DNA of 64,000 nt from Atherix ibis (taxonomy: Eukaryota > Arthropoda > Insecta > Diptera > Athericidae), in contig OY282608.1 in NCBI GenBank assembly GCA_958298945.1, positions 66,254,951-66,318,950 on the forward strand. Direction: 5' to 3'. Below, one piece after another: positions 38,995 to 52,800 of this stretch. The notes under the pieces are model-generated. The model did not search any database. It was given only the letters and a program-made list of their open reading frames with translations, and was not told the DNA's origin. Numbering within the stretch: the first letter of the stretch is position 1; every line of letters begins with the position of its first letter. Both the position numbers and the translations under genes were made by a program.

Positions 38995-41900
38995 ATGAAG
39001 TTGTATGTATAAGAGGAATATGAAGTAGTATGTTTAAGAGGAATATGATGTAGTATGTTTAAGAGGAATATGAAGTAATATGTTTAAGAGGAACATGAAG
39101 TGGTAAGTTTAAGAGGAATATGAAGTAGTATATTTAAGAGGAATATAAAAAAGTATGTTTAGGAGGAATATGAAGTAGTATGTTTAAGAGGAATATGCAG
39201 TAGTATGTTTAAGAGGAATATGAAGTAGTATATTTAAGTGGAATATGAAGTAGTATGTTTAAGAGGAATATGAAGTAGTATGTTTAAGAGGAATATGAAG
39301 TAGTAAGTTTAAGAGGAATATGAAGTAGTATATTTAAGAGGAATATGAAAAAGTATGTTTAAGAGGAATATGAAGTAGTATGTTTAAGTGGAATATGAAG
39401 TAGTATGTTTAAAAGGAATATGAAGTAATATGTTTAAGATGAATATGAAGTAGTATGTTTAAGAGGAATATGAAGTAGTATGTTTAAGAGGAATATGAAG
39501 TAGTATGTTTAAGAGGAATATGAAGTAGTATGTTTAAGAGGAATATGAAGTAGTATATTTAAGAAGAATATGAAAAAGTATGTTTAAGAGGCATATGAAG
39601 TAGTATATTTAACAGGAATATGCAGTAGTATGCTTAAGAGGAATATGAAGTAGTATATTTAAGTGGAATATGAAGTAGTATGTTTAAGAGGAATATGAAG
39701 TAGTGTGTTTAAGAGGAATATGGAGTAGTATATTTAGGAGGAATATGAAGTAGTATGTTTAAGAGGAATATGAAGTAGTATATTTAAGAGGAATATGAAG
39801 TAGTAAATTTAAGAGGAATATGAAGTAGTATGTTCAAGAGAAATATGAAGTAGTATATTTAAGAGGAATATGAAGTACTTTGTTTAAGAGGAATATGAAG
39901 TAGTATATTTAAGAAGCATATGTAGTAGTATATTTAAGAGGAATATGAAGTTGTATGTATAAGAGGAATATGAAGTAGTATGTTTAAGAGGAATATGAAG
40001 TAGTATGTTTAAGAGGAATATGAAGTAGTATGTTTAAGAGGAATATGAAGTAGTATGTTTAAGAGGAATATGAAGTAGTATATTTAAGAGGAATATGAAA
40101 AAGTATGTTTAAGAGGAATATGAAGTAGTATGTTCAAGAGGAATATGAAGTAGTATATTTAAGAGGAATATGAAGTAGTATGTTTAAGATGAATATGAAG
40201 TAGTATATTTAAGAAGCATATGTAGTAGTATATTTAAGATGAATATGAAGTTGTATGTATAAGAGGAATATGAAGTAGTATGTTTAAGAGGAATATGAAG
40301 TAGTATGTTTAAGATGAATATGAAGTATTATATTTAAGAAGCATATGAAGTAGTATATTTAAGAGGAATATGAAGTTGTATGTATAAGAGGAATATGAAG
40401 TAGTATGTTTAAGAGGAATATGAAGTAGTATGCTGAAGAGGAATATGAAGTATTATGTTTATGAGGAATATGAAGTAGTATATTTAAGAGGAATATGAGG
40501 TAGTATATTTAAGAGGAATATGAAAAATTATGTTTAAGAGGAATATGAAGTAGTATGTTTAAGTGGAATATGAAGTAGTATGTTTAAGAGGAATATGAAG
40601 TAGTGAGTTTAAGAGGAATATGAAGTAGTATATTTAAGAGGAATATGAAGTAGTATGTTTAAGAGGAATATGAAGTAGTATATTTAAGAAGCATATGAAG
40701 TTGTATGTATAAGAGGAATATGAAGTAGTATGTTTAAGAGGAATATGAAGTAGTATGCTTAAGAGGAATATGAAGAAGTATGTTTAAGAGGAATTTGAAG
40801 TATTGTAGTATATTTAAGAGGAATATGAAGTAGTATATTTAAGAGGAATATGAAAAAGTATGTTTAAGAGGAATATGAAGTAGTATGCTTAAGAGGAATA
40901 TGCAGTAGTATGTTTAAGAGGAATTGAAGTAGTATATTTAAGTGGAATCTGAAGTAGTATGTTTAAGAGGAATATGAAGTAGTGTTTAAGAGGAATATGA
41001 AGTAGTATATTTAAGAGGAATATGAAGTAGTATGTTTAAGAGGAATATGAAGTAGTATATTTAAGAGCAATATGAAGTAGTATATTTACTATAAAGAGGA
41101 ATATGAAGTTTAAGAGGAATATGAAGTAGTATGTTTAAGAGGAATATGCAGTAGTATGCTTAAGAGGAATATGAAGTAGTATATTTAAGTGGAATATGAA
41201 GTAGTATGTTTAAGAAGAATATGAAGTAGTGTGTTTAAGAGGAATATGAAGTAGTATATTTAAGAGGAATATGAAGTAGTATGTTTAAGAGGAATATGAA
41301 GTAGTATATTTAAGAGGAATATGAAGTAGTATATTTAAGAGGAATATGAAAAAGTATGTTTAAGAGGAATATGAAGTAGTATGTTCAAGAGGTTATGAAG
41401 TAGTATATTTAAGAGGAATATGAAGTAGTATGTTTAAGAGGAATATGAAGTAGTATATTGAAGAAGCATATGTAGTAGTATATTTAAGAGGAATATGAAG
41501 TTGTATGTATAAGAGGAATATGAAGTAGTATGTTTAAGAGGAATATGATGTAGTATGTTTAAGAGGAATATGAAGTAGTATGTTTAAGAGGAACATGAAG
41601 TGGTAAGTTTAAGAGGAATATGAAGTAGTATATTTAAGAGGAATATAAAAAAGTATGTTTAGGAGGAATATGAAGTAGTATGTTTAAGAGGAATATGCAG
41701 TAGTATGTTTAAGAGGAATATGAAGTAGTATATTTAAGTGGAATATGAAGTAGTATGTTTAAGAGGAATATGAAGTAGTATGTTTTAGAGGAATATGAAG
41801 TAGTAAGTTTAAGAGGAATATGAAGTAGTATATTAAAGAAGAATATGAAAAAGTATGTTTAAGAGGCATATGAAGTAGTATATTTAACAGGAATATGCAG

Positions 41901-43000
41901 TAGTATGCTTAAGAGGAATATGAAGTAGTATATTTAAGTGGAATATGAAGTAGTATGTTTAAGAGGAATATGAAGTAGTGTGTTTAAGAGGCATATGGAG
42001 TAGTATATTTAAGAGGAATATGAAGTAGTATGTTTAAGAGGAATATGAAGTAGTATATTTAAGAGGAATATGAAGTAGTAAATGTAAGAGGAATATGAAG
42101 TAGTATGTTCAAGAGGAATATGAAGTAGTATATTTAAGAGGAATATGAAGTACTTTGTTTAAGAGGAATATGAAGTAGTATATTTAAGAAGCATATGTAG
42201 TAGTATATTTAAGAGGAATATGAAGTTGTATGTATAAGAGGAATATGAATTAGTATGTTTAAGAGGAATATGAAGTAGTATGTTTAAGAGTAATATGAAG
42301 TAGTATGTTTAAGAGGAATATGAAGTAGTATGTTTAAGAGGAATATGAAGTAGTATATTTAAGAGGAATATGAAAAAGTATGTTTAAGAGGAATATGAAG
42401 TAGTATGTTCAAGAGGAATATGAAGTAGTATATTTAAGAGGAATATGAAGTAATATGTTTAAGATGAATATGAAGTAGTATATTTAAGAAGCATATGTAG
42501 TAGTATATTTAAGAGGAATATGAAGTTGTATGTATAAGAGGAATATGAAGTAGTATGTTTAAGAGGAATATGAAGTAGTATGTTTAAGAGGAATATGAAG
42601 TAGTATATTTAAGAAGCATATGAAGTAGTATATTTAAGAGGAATATGAAGTTGTATGTATAAGAGGAATATGAAGTAGTATGTTTAAGATGAATATGAAG
42701 TAGTATGCTGAAGAGGAATATGAAGTATTATGTTTATGAGGAATATGAAGTAGTATATTTAAGAGGAATATGAGGTAGTATATTTAAGAGGAATATGAAA
42801 AATTATGTTTAAGAGGAATATGAAGTAGTATGTTTAAGTGGAATATGAATTAGTATGTTTAAGAGGAATATGAAGTAGTGTGTTTAAGAGGAATATGAAG
42901 TAGTATATTTAAGAGGAATATGAAGTAGTATGTTTAAGAGGAATATGAAGTAGTATATTTAAGAAGCATATGTAGTAGTATATTTAAGAGGAATATGAAG
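38995..43000 (+). repeat. Tandem duplication of about 2.5 kb with a nine-unit deletion
   Basis: Copy 1 begins near 39000 and copy 2 near 41500: GAACATGAAGTGGTAAG lies at 39091 and 41591, an offset of 2,500. Later markers are offset by 2,275 bp instead: GAGGCATATGAAG at 39591 and 41866, and ATGCTGAAGAGG at 40431 and 42706. Copy 2 therefore lacks 225 bp, exactly nine monomers, between about 41810 and 41835. This is what unequal exchange in register would produce. Confidence 0.82.
40920..41400 (+). repeat. Cluster of small indels in the satellite
   Basis: The 25-bp phase breaks several times within 500 bp: GAATTGAAG at 40921 (one base lost), GTAGTGTTTAAG at 40981 (two lost), ATATTTACTATAAAGAGG then GAAGTTTAAGAGG at 41082-41115 (a scrambled or truncated unit), and GAGGTTATGAAG at 41391 (one lost). 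Elsewhere in the array single indels are many kilobases apart. The cluster lies between the two copies of the 2.5-kb duplication. Confidence 0.8.
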
Positions 43001-43950
43001 TTGTATGTATAAGAGGAATATGAAGTAGTATGTTCATGAGGAATATGAAGTAGTATATTTAAGAGGAATATGAAGTAGTATGTTTAAGAGGAATATGAAG
43101 TAGTATATTTAAGAAGCATATGTAGTAGTATATTTAGGAGGAATATGAAGTTGTATGTATAAGAGGAATATGAAGTAGTATGTTTAAGAGGAATATGAAG
43201 TAGTATGTTTAAGAGGAATATGAAGTAGTATATTTAAGAAGCATATGTAGTAGTATATTTAAGAGGAATATGAAGTAGTATGTTTAAGAGGAATATGAAG
43301 TAGTATATTTAAGAGGAATATGGAAAAGTATGTTTAAGAGGAATATGAAGTAGTATGTTTTAGAGGAATATGAAGTAGTATGTTTAAGAGGAATATGAAT
43401 TAGTATGTTTAAGAGGAATATGAAGTAGTATGTTTAAGAGGAATTTGAAGTATTGTAGTATATTTAAGAGGAATATGAAGTAGTATATTTAAGAGGAATA
43501 TGAAAAAGTGTGTTTAAGAGGAATATGAAGTAGTATGTTTAAGCGGAATCTGAAGTAGTATGTTTAAGAGAAATATGAAGTAGTGTGTTTAAGAGGAATA
43601 TGAAGTAGTATATTTAAGAGGAATATGAAGTAGTATGTTTAAGAGGAATATGAAGTAGTATATTTAAGAGGAATATGAAGTAGTATATTTAAAAGGAATA
43701 TGAAAAAGTAAGTTTAAGAGGAATATGAAGTAGTATGTTCAAGAGGATTATGAAGTAGTATATTTAAGAGGAATATGAAGTAGTATGTTTAAGAGGAATA
43801 TGAAGTAGTATATTTAAGAAGCATATGTAGTAGTATATTTAAGAGGAATATGAAGTTGTATGTATAAGAGGAATATGAAGTAGTATGTTTAATAGGAATA
43901 TGAAGTAGTATGTTTAAGAGGAATATGAAGTAGTATGTTTAAGAGGAATA

Positions 43951-46900
43951 TGAAGTAGTATGTTTCAGAGGAATATGAAGTAGTATATTTAAGAGGAATA
44001 TGAAAAAGTATGTTTAAGAGGAATATGAAGTAGTATGTTTAAGAGGAATATGCAGTAGTATGTTTAAGAAGAATATGAAGTAGTATATTTAAGTGGAATA
44101 TGAAGAAGTATGTTTAAGAGGAATATGAAGTAGTATCTTTAAGAGGAATATGAAGTAGTATGTTTAAGAGGAATATGAAGTAGTATATTTAAGAGGAATA
44201 TGAAAAAGTATGTTTAAGAGGAATATGAAGTAGTATGTTTAAGTGGAATATGAAGTAGTATGTTTAAGAGGAATATGAAGTAGTATGTTTAAGAGGAATA
44301 TGAAGTAGTATGTTTAAGAGGAATATGAAGTAATATGTTTAAGAGGAATATGAAGTAGTATGTTTAAGAGGAATATGAAGTAGTATATTTAAGAGGAATA
44401 TGAAAAAGTAGGTTTAAGAGGAATATGAAGTAGTATATTTAACAGGAATATGCAGTAGTATGTTTAAGAGGAATATGAATTAGTATATTTAGGTGGAATA
44501 TGAAGTAGTATGTTTAAGAGGAATATGAAGTATTGTGGTTAAGAGGAATATGAAGTAGTATATTTAAGAGGAATATGAAGTATTGTAGTATATTTAAAAG
44601 GAATATGAAGTAGTATGTTTTAGAGGAATATGAAGTAGTATGTTTAAGAGGAATATGAAGTAGTATATTTAAGAGGAATATGAAGTAGTATGTTTAAGAG
44701 GAATATGAAGTAGTATATTTAAGAAGCATATGTAGTAGTATATTTAAGAGGAATATGAAGTTGTATGTTTAAGAGGAATATGAAGTAGTATATTTAAGAA
44801 GCATATGTAGTAGTATATTTAAGAGGAATATGAAGTAGTATATTTAAGAGGAATATAAAAAAGTATGTTTAAGAGGAATATGAAGTAGTATGTTTAAGAG
44901 GAATATGCAGTAGTATGTTTAAGAGGAATATTAAGTAGTATATTTAAGTGGAATCTGAAGTAGTATGTTTAAGAGGAATATGAAGTAGTATATTTAAGAG
45001 GAATATGAAGTTGTATGTATAAGAGGAATATGAAGTAGTATGTTTAAGAGGAATATCATGTAGTATGTTTAAGAGGAATATTAAGTAGTATGTTTAAGAG
45101 GAATATGAAGTTGTATGTTTAAGAGGAATATGAAGTAGTATATTTAAGAGGAATATGAAAAAGTATGTTTAAGAGGAATATGAAGTAGTATGTTTAAGAG
45201 GAATATGCAGTAGTATGTTTAAGAGGAATATGAAGTAGTATATTTAAGAGGAATATGAAAAAGTATGTTTAAGAGGAATATGAAGTAGTATGTTTAAGAG
45301 GAATATGAAGTAGTATGTTTAGGAGGAATATGAAGTAGTATGTTTAAGAGGAATATGAAGTAGTATGTTTAAGAGGAATATGAAGTAGTATATTTAAGAG
45401 GATAATGAAAAAGTATGTTTAAGAGGAATATGAAGTAGTATATTTAAGTGGAATATGAAGTAGTATGTTTAAGAGGAATATAAAGTAGTGTGTTTAAGAG
45501 GAATATGGAGTAGTATATTTAAGAGGAATATGAAGTAGTATGTTTAAGAGGAATATGAAGTAGTATATTTAAGAGGAATATGAAGTAGTAAATTTAAGAG
45601 GAATATGAAGCAGTATGTTCATGAGGAATATGAAGTAGTATATTTAAGAGAAATATGAAGTACTATGTTTAAGAGGAATATGAAGTAGTATATTTAAGAA
45701 GCATATGTAGTAGTATATTTAAGAGGAATATGAAGTTGTATGTATAAGAGGATTATGAAGTAGTATGTTTCAGAGGAATATGAAGTAGTATGTTTAAGAG
45801 GAATATGAAGTAGTATGTTTAAGAGGAATATGAAGTAGTATGTTTAAGAGGAATATGAAGTAGTATATTTAAGAGGAATATGAAAAAGTATGTTTAAGAG
45901 AAATATGAAGTAGTATGTTCAAGAGGAATATGAAGTAGTATTTTTAAGCGGAATATGAAGTTGTATGTTTAAGAGGAATATGAAGTAGTATATTTAAGAA
46001 GCATATAAAGTAGTATATTTAAGAGGAATATGAAGTTGTATGTATAAGAGGAATATGAAGTAGTATGTTTAAGAGGAATATGAAGTAGTATGTTTAAGAT
46101 GAATATGAAGTATTATGTTTAAGAGGAATATGAAGAAGTATATTTAAGAGGAATATGAGGTAGTATATTTAAGAGGAATATGAAAAATTATGTTTAAGAG
46201 GAATATGAAGTAGTATGTTTAAGTGGAATATGAAGTAGTATGTGTAAGAGGAATATGAAGTAGTGTGTTTAAGAGGAATATGAAGTAGTATATTTAAGAG
46301 GAATATGAAGTAGTATGTTTAAGAGGAATATGAAGTAGTATATTTAAGAAGCATATGTAGTAGTATATTTAAGAGGAATATGAAGTTGTATGTATAAGAG
46401 GAATATGAAGTAGTATGTTTAAGAGGAATATGAAGGAGTATGTTTAAGAGGAATATGAAGTAGTATGTTTAAGAGGAATATGAAGTAGGATGTTTAAGAG
46501 GAATATGAAGTAGTATATTTAAGAGGAATATGAAAAAGTAGTTTTAAGAGGAATATGAAATAGTATGTTTAAGAGGAATATGAAGTAGTATGTTTAAGAG
46601 GAATATGAAGTAGTATGTTTAAGAGGAATATGAAGTAGTAGGTTTAAGAGGAATTTGAAGTATTGTAGTATATTTAGGAGGAATATGAAGTAGTATATTT
46701 AAGAGGAATATGAAAAAGTATGTTTAAGAGGAATATGAAGTAGTATGTTTAAGAGGAATATGCAGTAGTATGTTTAAGAGGAATATGAAGTAGTATATTT
46801 AAGTGGAATCTGAAGTATTATGTTTAAGAGGAATATGAAGTAGTGTGTTTAAGAGGAATATGAAGTAGTATATTTAAGAGGAATATGAAGTAGTATGTTT

Positions 46901-49820
46901 CAGAGGAATATGAAGTAGTATATTTAAGAGGAATATGAAAAAGTATGTTTAAGAGGAATATGAAGTAGTATGTTTAAGAGGAATATGCAGTAGTATGTTT
47001 AAGAAGAATATGAAGTAGTATATTTAAGTGGAATATGAAGAAGTATGTTTAAGAGGAATATGAAGTAGTATCTTTAAGAGGAATATGAAGTAGTATGTTT
47101 AAGAGGAATATGAAGTAGTATATTTAAGAGGAATATGAAAAAGTATGTTTAAGAGGAATATGAAGTAGTATGTTTAAGTGGAATATGAAGTAGTATGTTT
47201 AAGAGGAATATGAAGTAGTATGTTTAAGAGGAATATGAAGTAGTATGTTTAAGAGGAATATGAAGTAATATGTTTAAGAGGAATATGAAGTAGTATGTTT
47301 AAGAGGAATATGAAGTAGTATATTTAAGAGGAATATGAAAAAGTAGGTTTAAGAGGAATATGAAGTAGTATATTTAACAGGAATATGCAGTAGTATGTTT
47401 AAGAGGAATATGAATTAGTATATTTAGGTGGAATATGAAGTAGTATGTTTAAGAGGAATATGAAGTATTGTGGTTAAGAGGAATATGAAGTAGTATATTT
47501 AAGAGGAATATGAAGTATTGTAGTATATTTAAAAGGAATATGAAGTAGTATGTTTTAGAGGAATATGAAGTAGTATGTTTAAGAGGAATATGAAGTAGTA
47601 TATTTAAGAGGAATATGAAGTAGTATGTTTAAGAGGAATATGAAGTAGTATATTTAAGAAGCATATGTAGTAGTATATTTAAGAGGAATATGAAGTTGTA
47701 TGTTTAAGAGGAATATGAAGTAGTATATTTAAGAAGCATATGTAGTAGTATATTTAAGAGGAATATGAAGTAGTATATTTAAGAGGAATATAAAAAAGTA
47801 TGTTTAAGAGGAATATGAAGTAGTATGTTTAAGAGGAATATGCAGTAGTATGTTTAAGAGGAATATTAAGTAGTATATTTAAGTGGAATCTGAAGTAGTA
47901 TGTTTAAGAGGAATATGAAGTAGTATATTTAAGAGGAATATGAAGTTGTATGTATAAGAGGAATATGAAGTAGTATGTTTAAGAGGAATATCATGTAGTA
48001 TGTTTAAGAGGAATATTAAGTAGTATGTTTAAGAGGAATATGAAGTTGTATGTTTAAGAGGAATATGAAGTAGTATATTTAAGAGGAATATGAAAAAGTA
48101 TGTTTAAGAGGAATATGAAGTAGTATGTTTAAGAGGAATATGCAGTAGTATGTTTAAGAGGAATATGAAGTAGTATATTTAAGAGGAATATGAAAAAGTA
48201 TGTTTAAGAGGAATATGAAGTAGTATGTTTAAGAGGAATATGAAGTAGTATGTTTAGGAGGAATATGAAGTAGTATGTTTAAGAGGAATATGAAGTAGTA
48301 TGTTTAAGAGGAATATGAAGTAGTATATTTAAGAGGATAATGAAAAAGTATGTTTAAGAGGAATATGAAGTAGTATATTTAAGTGGAATATGAAGTAGTA
48401 TGTTTAAGAGGAATATAAAGTAGTGTGTTTAAGAGGAATATGGAGTAGTATATTTAAGAGGAATATGAAGTAGTATGTTTAAGAGGAATATGAAGTAGTA
48501 TATTTAAGAGGAATATGAAGTAGTAAATTTAAGAGGAATATGAAGCAGTATGTTCATGAGGAATATGAAGTAGTATATTTAAGAGAAATATGAAGTACTA
48601 TGTTTAAGAGGAATATGAAGTAGTATATTTAAGAAGCATATGTAGTAGTATATTTAAGAGGAATATGAAGTTGTATGTATAAGAGGATTATGAAGTAGTA
48701 TGTTTCAGAGGAATATGAAGTAGTATGTTTAAGAGGAATATGAAGTAGTATGTTTAAGAGGAATATGAAGTAGTATGTTTAAGAGGAATATGAAGTAGTA
48801 TATTTAAGAGGAATATGAAAAAGTATGTTTAAGAGAAATATGAAGTAGTATGTTCAAGAGGAATATGAAGTAGTATTTTTAAGCGGAATATGAAGTTGTA
48901 TGTTTAAGAGGAATATGAAGTAGTATATTTAAGAAGCATATAAAGTAGTATATTTAAGAGGAATATGAAGTTGTATGTATAAGAGGAATATGAAGTAGTA
49001 TGTTTAAGAGGAATATGAAGTAGTATGTTTAAGATGAATATGAAGTATTATGTTTAAGAGGAATATGAAGAAGTATATTTAAGAGGAATATGAGGTAGTA
49101 TATTTAAGAGGAATATGAAAAATTATGTTTAAGAGGAATATGAAGTAGTATGTTTAAGTGGAATATGAAGTAGTATGTGTAAGAGGAATATGAAGTAGTG
49201 TGTTTAAGAGGAATATGAAGTAGTATATTTAAGAGGAATATGAAGTAGTATGTTTAAGAGGAATATGAAGTAGTATATTTAAGAAGCATATGTAGTAGTA
49301 TATTTAAGAGGAATATGAAGTTGTATGTATAAGAGGAATATGAAGTAGTATGTTTAAGAGGAATATGAAGGAGTATGTTTAAGAGGAATATGAAGTAGTA
49401 TGTTTAAGAGGAATATGAAGTAGGATGTTTAAGAGGAATATGAAGTAGTATATTTAAGAGGAATATGAAAAAGTAGTTTTAAGAGGAATATGAAATAGTA
49501 TGTTTAAGAGGAATATGAAGTAGTATGTTTAAGAGGAATATGAAGTAGTATGTTTAAGAGGAATATGAAGTAGTAGGTTTAAGAGGAATTTGAAGTATTG
49601 TAGTATATTTAGGAGGAATATGAAGTAGTATATTTAAGAGGAATATGAAAAAGTATGTTTAAGAGGAATATGAAGTAGTATGTTTAAGAGGAATATGCAG
49701 TAGTATGTTTAAGAGGAATATGAAGTAGTATATTTAAGTGGAATCTGAAGTATTATGTTTAAGAGGAATATGAAGTAGTGTGTTTAAGAGGAATATGAAG
49801 TAGTATATTTAAGAGGAATA
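43951..49820 (+). repeat. Tandem duplication, period 2,935 bp, near identical
   Basis: Copy 1 (about 43951-46885) and copy 2 (about 46886-49820) abut directly. Matching rare markers at a 2,935-bp offset include GTTTCAGAGG (43961, 46896), GTATCTTTAAG (44134, 47069), TATTGTGGTT (44531, 47466), GAATATCATG (45051, 47986), GATAATGAAA (45401, 48336) and the 30-bp monomer with AGGAGG after it (46651, 49586). Homology ends abruptly where TTTCAGAGG at 46896 faces TTTAAGAGG at 49831. The period is 117 units plus two 5-bp inserts. No differences were found at the compared points. Confidence 0.92.
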
Positions 49821-52800
49821 TGAAGTAGTATGTTTAAGAGGAATATAAAGTAGTATATTTAAGAGGAATATGAAGTAGTATGTTTAAGAGGAATATGAAG
49901 TAGTATGTTTAAGAGGAATATGAAGTAGTATGTTTAAGAGGAATATGAAGTAGTATATTTAAGAGGAATATGAAAAAGTATGTTTAAAAGGAATATAAAG
50001 TAGTATGTTTAAGAGGAATATGCAGTAGTATGTTTAAGAGGAATATGAAGTAGTATATTTAAGTGGAATATGAAGTAGTATGCTTAAGAGGAATATGAAG
50101 TAGTATAATTAAGAGGAATATGAAGTAGTATGTTTAAGAGGAATATGAAGTAGTATATTTAAGAGGAATATGAAAAAGTATGTTTAAGAAGAATATGAAG
50201 TAGTATGTTTAAGTGGAATATGAAGTAGTATGTTTAAGAGGAATATGAAGTAGTATGTTTAAGAGGAACATGAAGTAGTATGTTTAAGAGGAATATGAAG
50301 TAATATGTTTAAGAGGAATATGAAGTAGTATGTTTAAGAGGAATATGAAGTAGTATGTTTAAGAGGAATATGAAGTAGTATATTTAAGAGGAATATAAAA
50401 AAGTATGTTTAAGAGGAATATGAAGTAGTATATTTAACAAGAATATGCAGTAGTATGTTTAAGAGGAATATGAAGTAGTATATTTAAGTGGAATATGAAG
50501 TAGTATGTTTAAGAGGAATATGAAGTAGTGTGTTTAAGAGGAATATGAAGTAGTATATTTAAGAGGAATATGAAGTAGTATGTTTAAGAGGAATATGAAG
50601 TAGTATATTTAAAAGGAATATGAAGTAGTAAATTTAAGAGGAATATGAAGTAGTATGTTCAAGAGGAATATGAAGTAGTATATTTAAGAGGAATATGAAG
50701 TAGTATGTTTAAGAGGAATATGAAGTAGTATATTTAAGAAGCATATGTAGTAGTATATTTAAGAGGAATATGAAGTTGTATGTATAAGAGGAATATGAAG
50801 TAGTATGTTTAAGAGGAATATGAAGTAGTATGTTTAAGAGGAATATGAAATAGTATGTTTAAGAGGAATATGAAAAAGTATGTTTAAGAGGAATATGAAG
50901 TAGTATGTTCAAGAGGAATATGAAGTAGTATATTTAAGAAGCATATGAAGTAGTATATTTAAGAGGAATATGAAGTTGTATGTTTAAGAGGAATATGAAG
51001 TAGTATGTTTAAGAGGAATATGAAGTAGTATGTTTAAGAGGAATATGAAGTATTATGTTTAAGAGAAATATGAAGTAGTATGTTTAAGAGGAATATGAAG
51101 TAGTATGTTCAAGAGGAATATGAAGTAGTATGTTTAAGAGGAATATGAAGTAGTATGTTTAAGAGGAATATGAAGTAGTATATTTAAGAGGAATATGAAA
51201 AAGTATGTTTAAGAGGAATATGAAGTAGTATGTTCAAGAGGAATATGAAGTAGTATATTTAAGAAGCATATGAAGTAGTATATTTAAGAGGAATATGAAG
51301 TTGTATGTATAAGAGGAATATGAAGTAGTATGTTTAAGAGGAATATGAAGTAGTATGTTTAAGAGGAATATGAAGTATTATGTTTAAGAGAAATATGAAG
51401 TAGTATATTTAAGAGGAATATGAGGTAGTATATTTAAGAGGAATATGAAAAAGTATGTTTAAGAGGAGTATAAAGTAGTATGTTTAAGTGGAATATGAAG
51501 TAGTATGTTTAAGAGGAATATGAAGTAGTGTGTTTAAGGGGAATATGAAGTAATATATTTAAGAGGAATATGAAGTAGTTTGTTTAAGAGGAATATGAAG
51601 TAGTATATTTAAGAAGCATATGTAGTAGTATATTTAAGAGGAATATGAAGTTGTATGTATAAGAGGAATATGAAGTAGTATGTTTAAGAGGAATATGAAG
51701 TAGTATGTTTAAGAGGAATATGAAGTAGTATGTTTAAAAGGAATATGAAGTAGTATGTTTAAGAGGAATATGAAGTAGTATATTTAAGAGGAATATGAAA
51801 AAGTATGTTTAAGAGGAATATGAAGTAGTATGTTTAAGAGGAATATGAAGTAGTATGTTTAAGAGGAATATGAAGTAGTATGTTTAAGAAGAATATGAAG
51901 TAGTATGTTTTAGAGGATTTTGAAGTATTGTAGTATATTTAAGAGGAATATGAAGTAGTATATTTAAGAGGAATATGAAAAAGTATGTTTAAGAGGAATA
52001 TGAAGTAGTATGTTTAAGAGGAATATGCAGTAATATGTTTAAGAGGAATATGAAGTAGTATATTTAAGTGGAATCTGAAGTAGTATGTTTAAGAGGAATA
52101 AGAAGTAGTGTGTTTACGAGGAATATGAAGTAGTATATTTAAGAGGAATATGAAGTAGTCTGTTTAAGAGGAATATGAAGTAGTATATTTAAGAGGAATA
52201 TGAAGTAGTATATTTAAGAGGAATATGAAAAAGTATGTTTAAGAGGAATATGAAGTAGTATGTTCAAGAGGAATATGAAGTAGTATATTTAAGAGGAATA
52301 TGAAGTAGTATGTTTAAGAGGAATATGAAGTAGTATATTTAAGAAGCATTTGTAGTAGTATATTTAAGAGGAATATGAATTAGTATGTTTAAGAGGAATA
52401 TGAAGTAGTATGTTTAAGAGGAATATGAAGTAGTATGTTTAAGAGGAATATGAAGTAGTATATTTAAGAGGAATATGAAAAAGTATGTTTAAGAGGAATA
52501 TGAAGTAGTATGTTTAAGTGGAATATGAAGTAGTATGTTTAAGAGGAATATGAAGTAGTATGTTTAAGAGGAATATGAAGTAGTATGTTTAAGAGGAATA
52601 TGAAGTTATATGTTTAAGAGGAATATGAAGTAGTATGTTTAAGAGGAATATGAAGTAGTATGTTTAAGAGGAATATGAAGTAGTATATTTAAGAGGAATA
52701 TGAAAAAGTATGTTTAAGAGGAATATGAAGTAGTATATTTAACAGGAATATGCAGTAGTATGTTTAAGAGGAATATGAAGTAGTATATTTAATTGGAATA

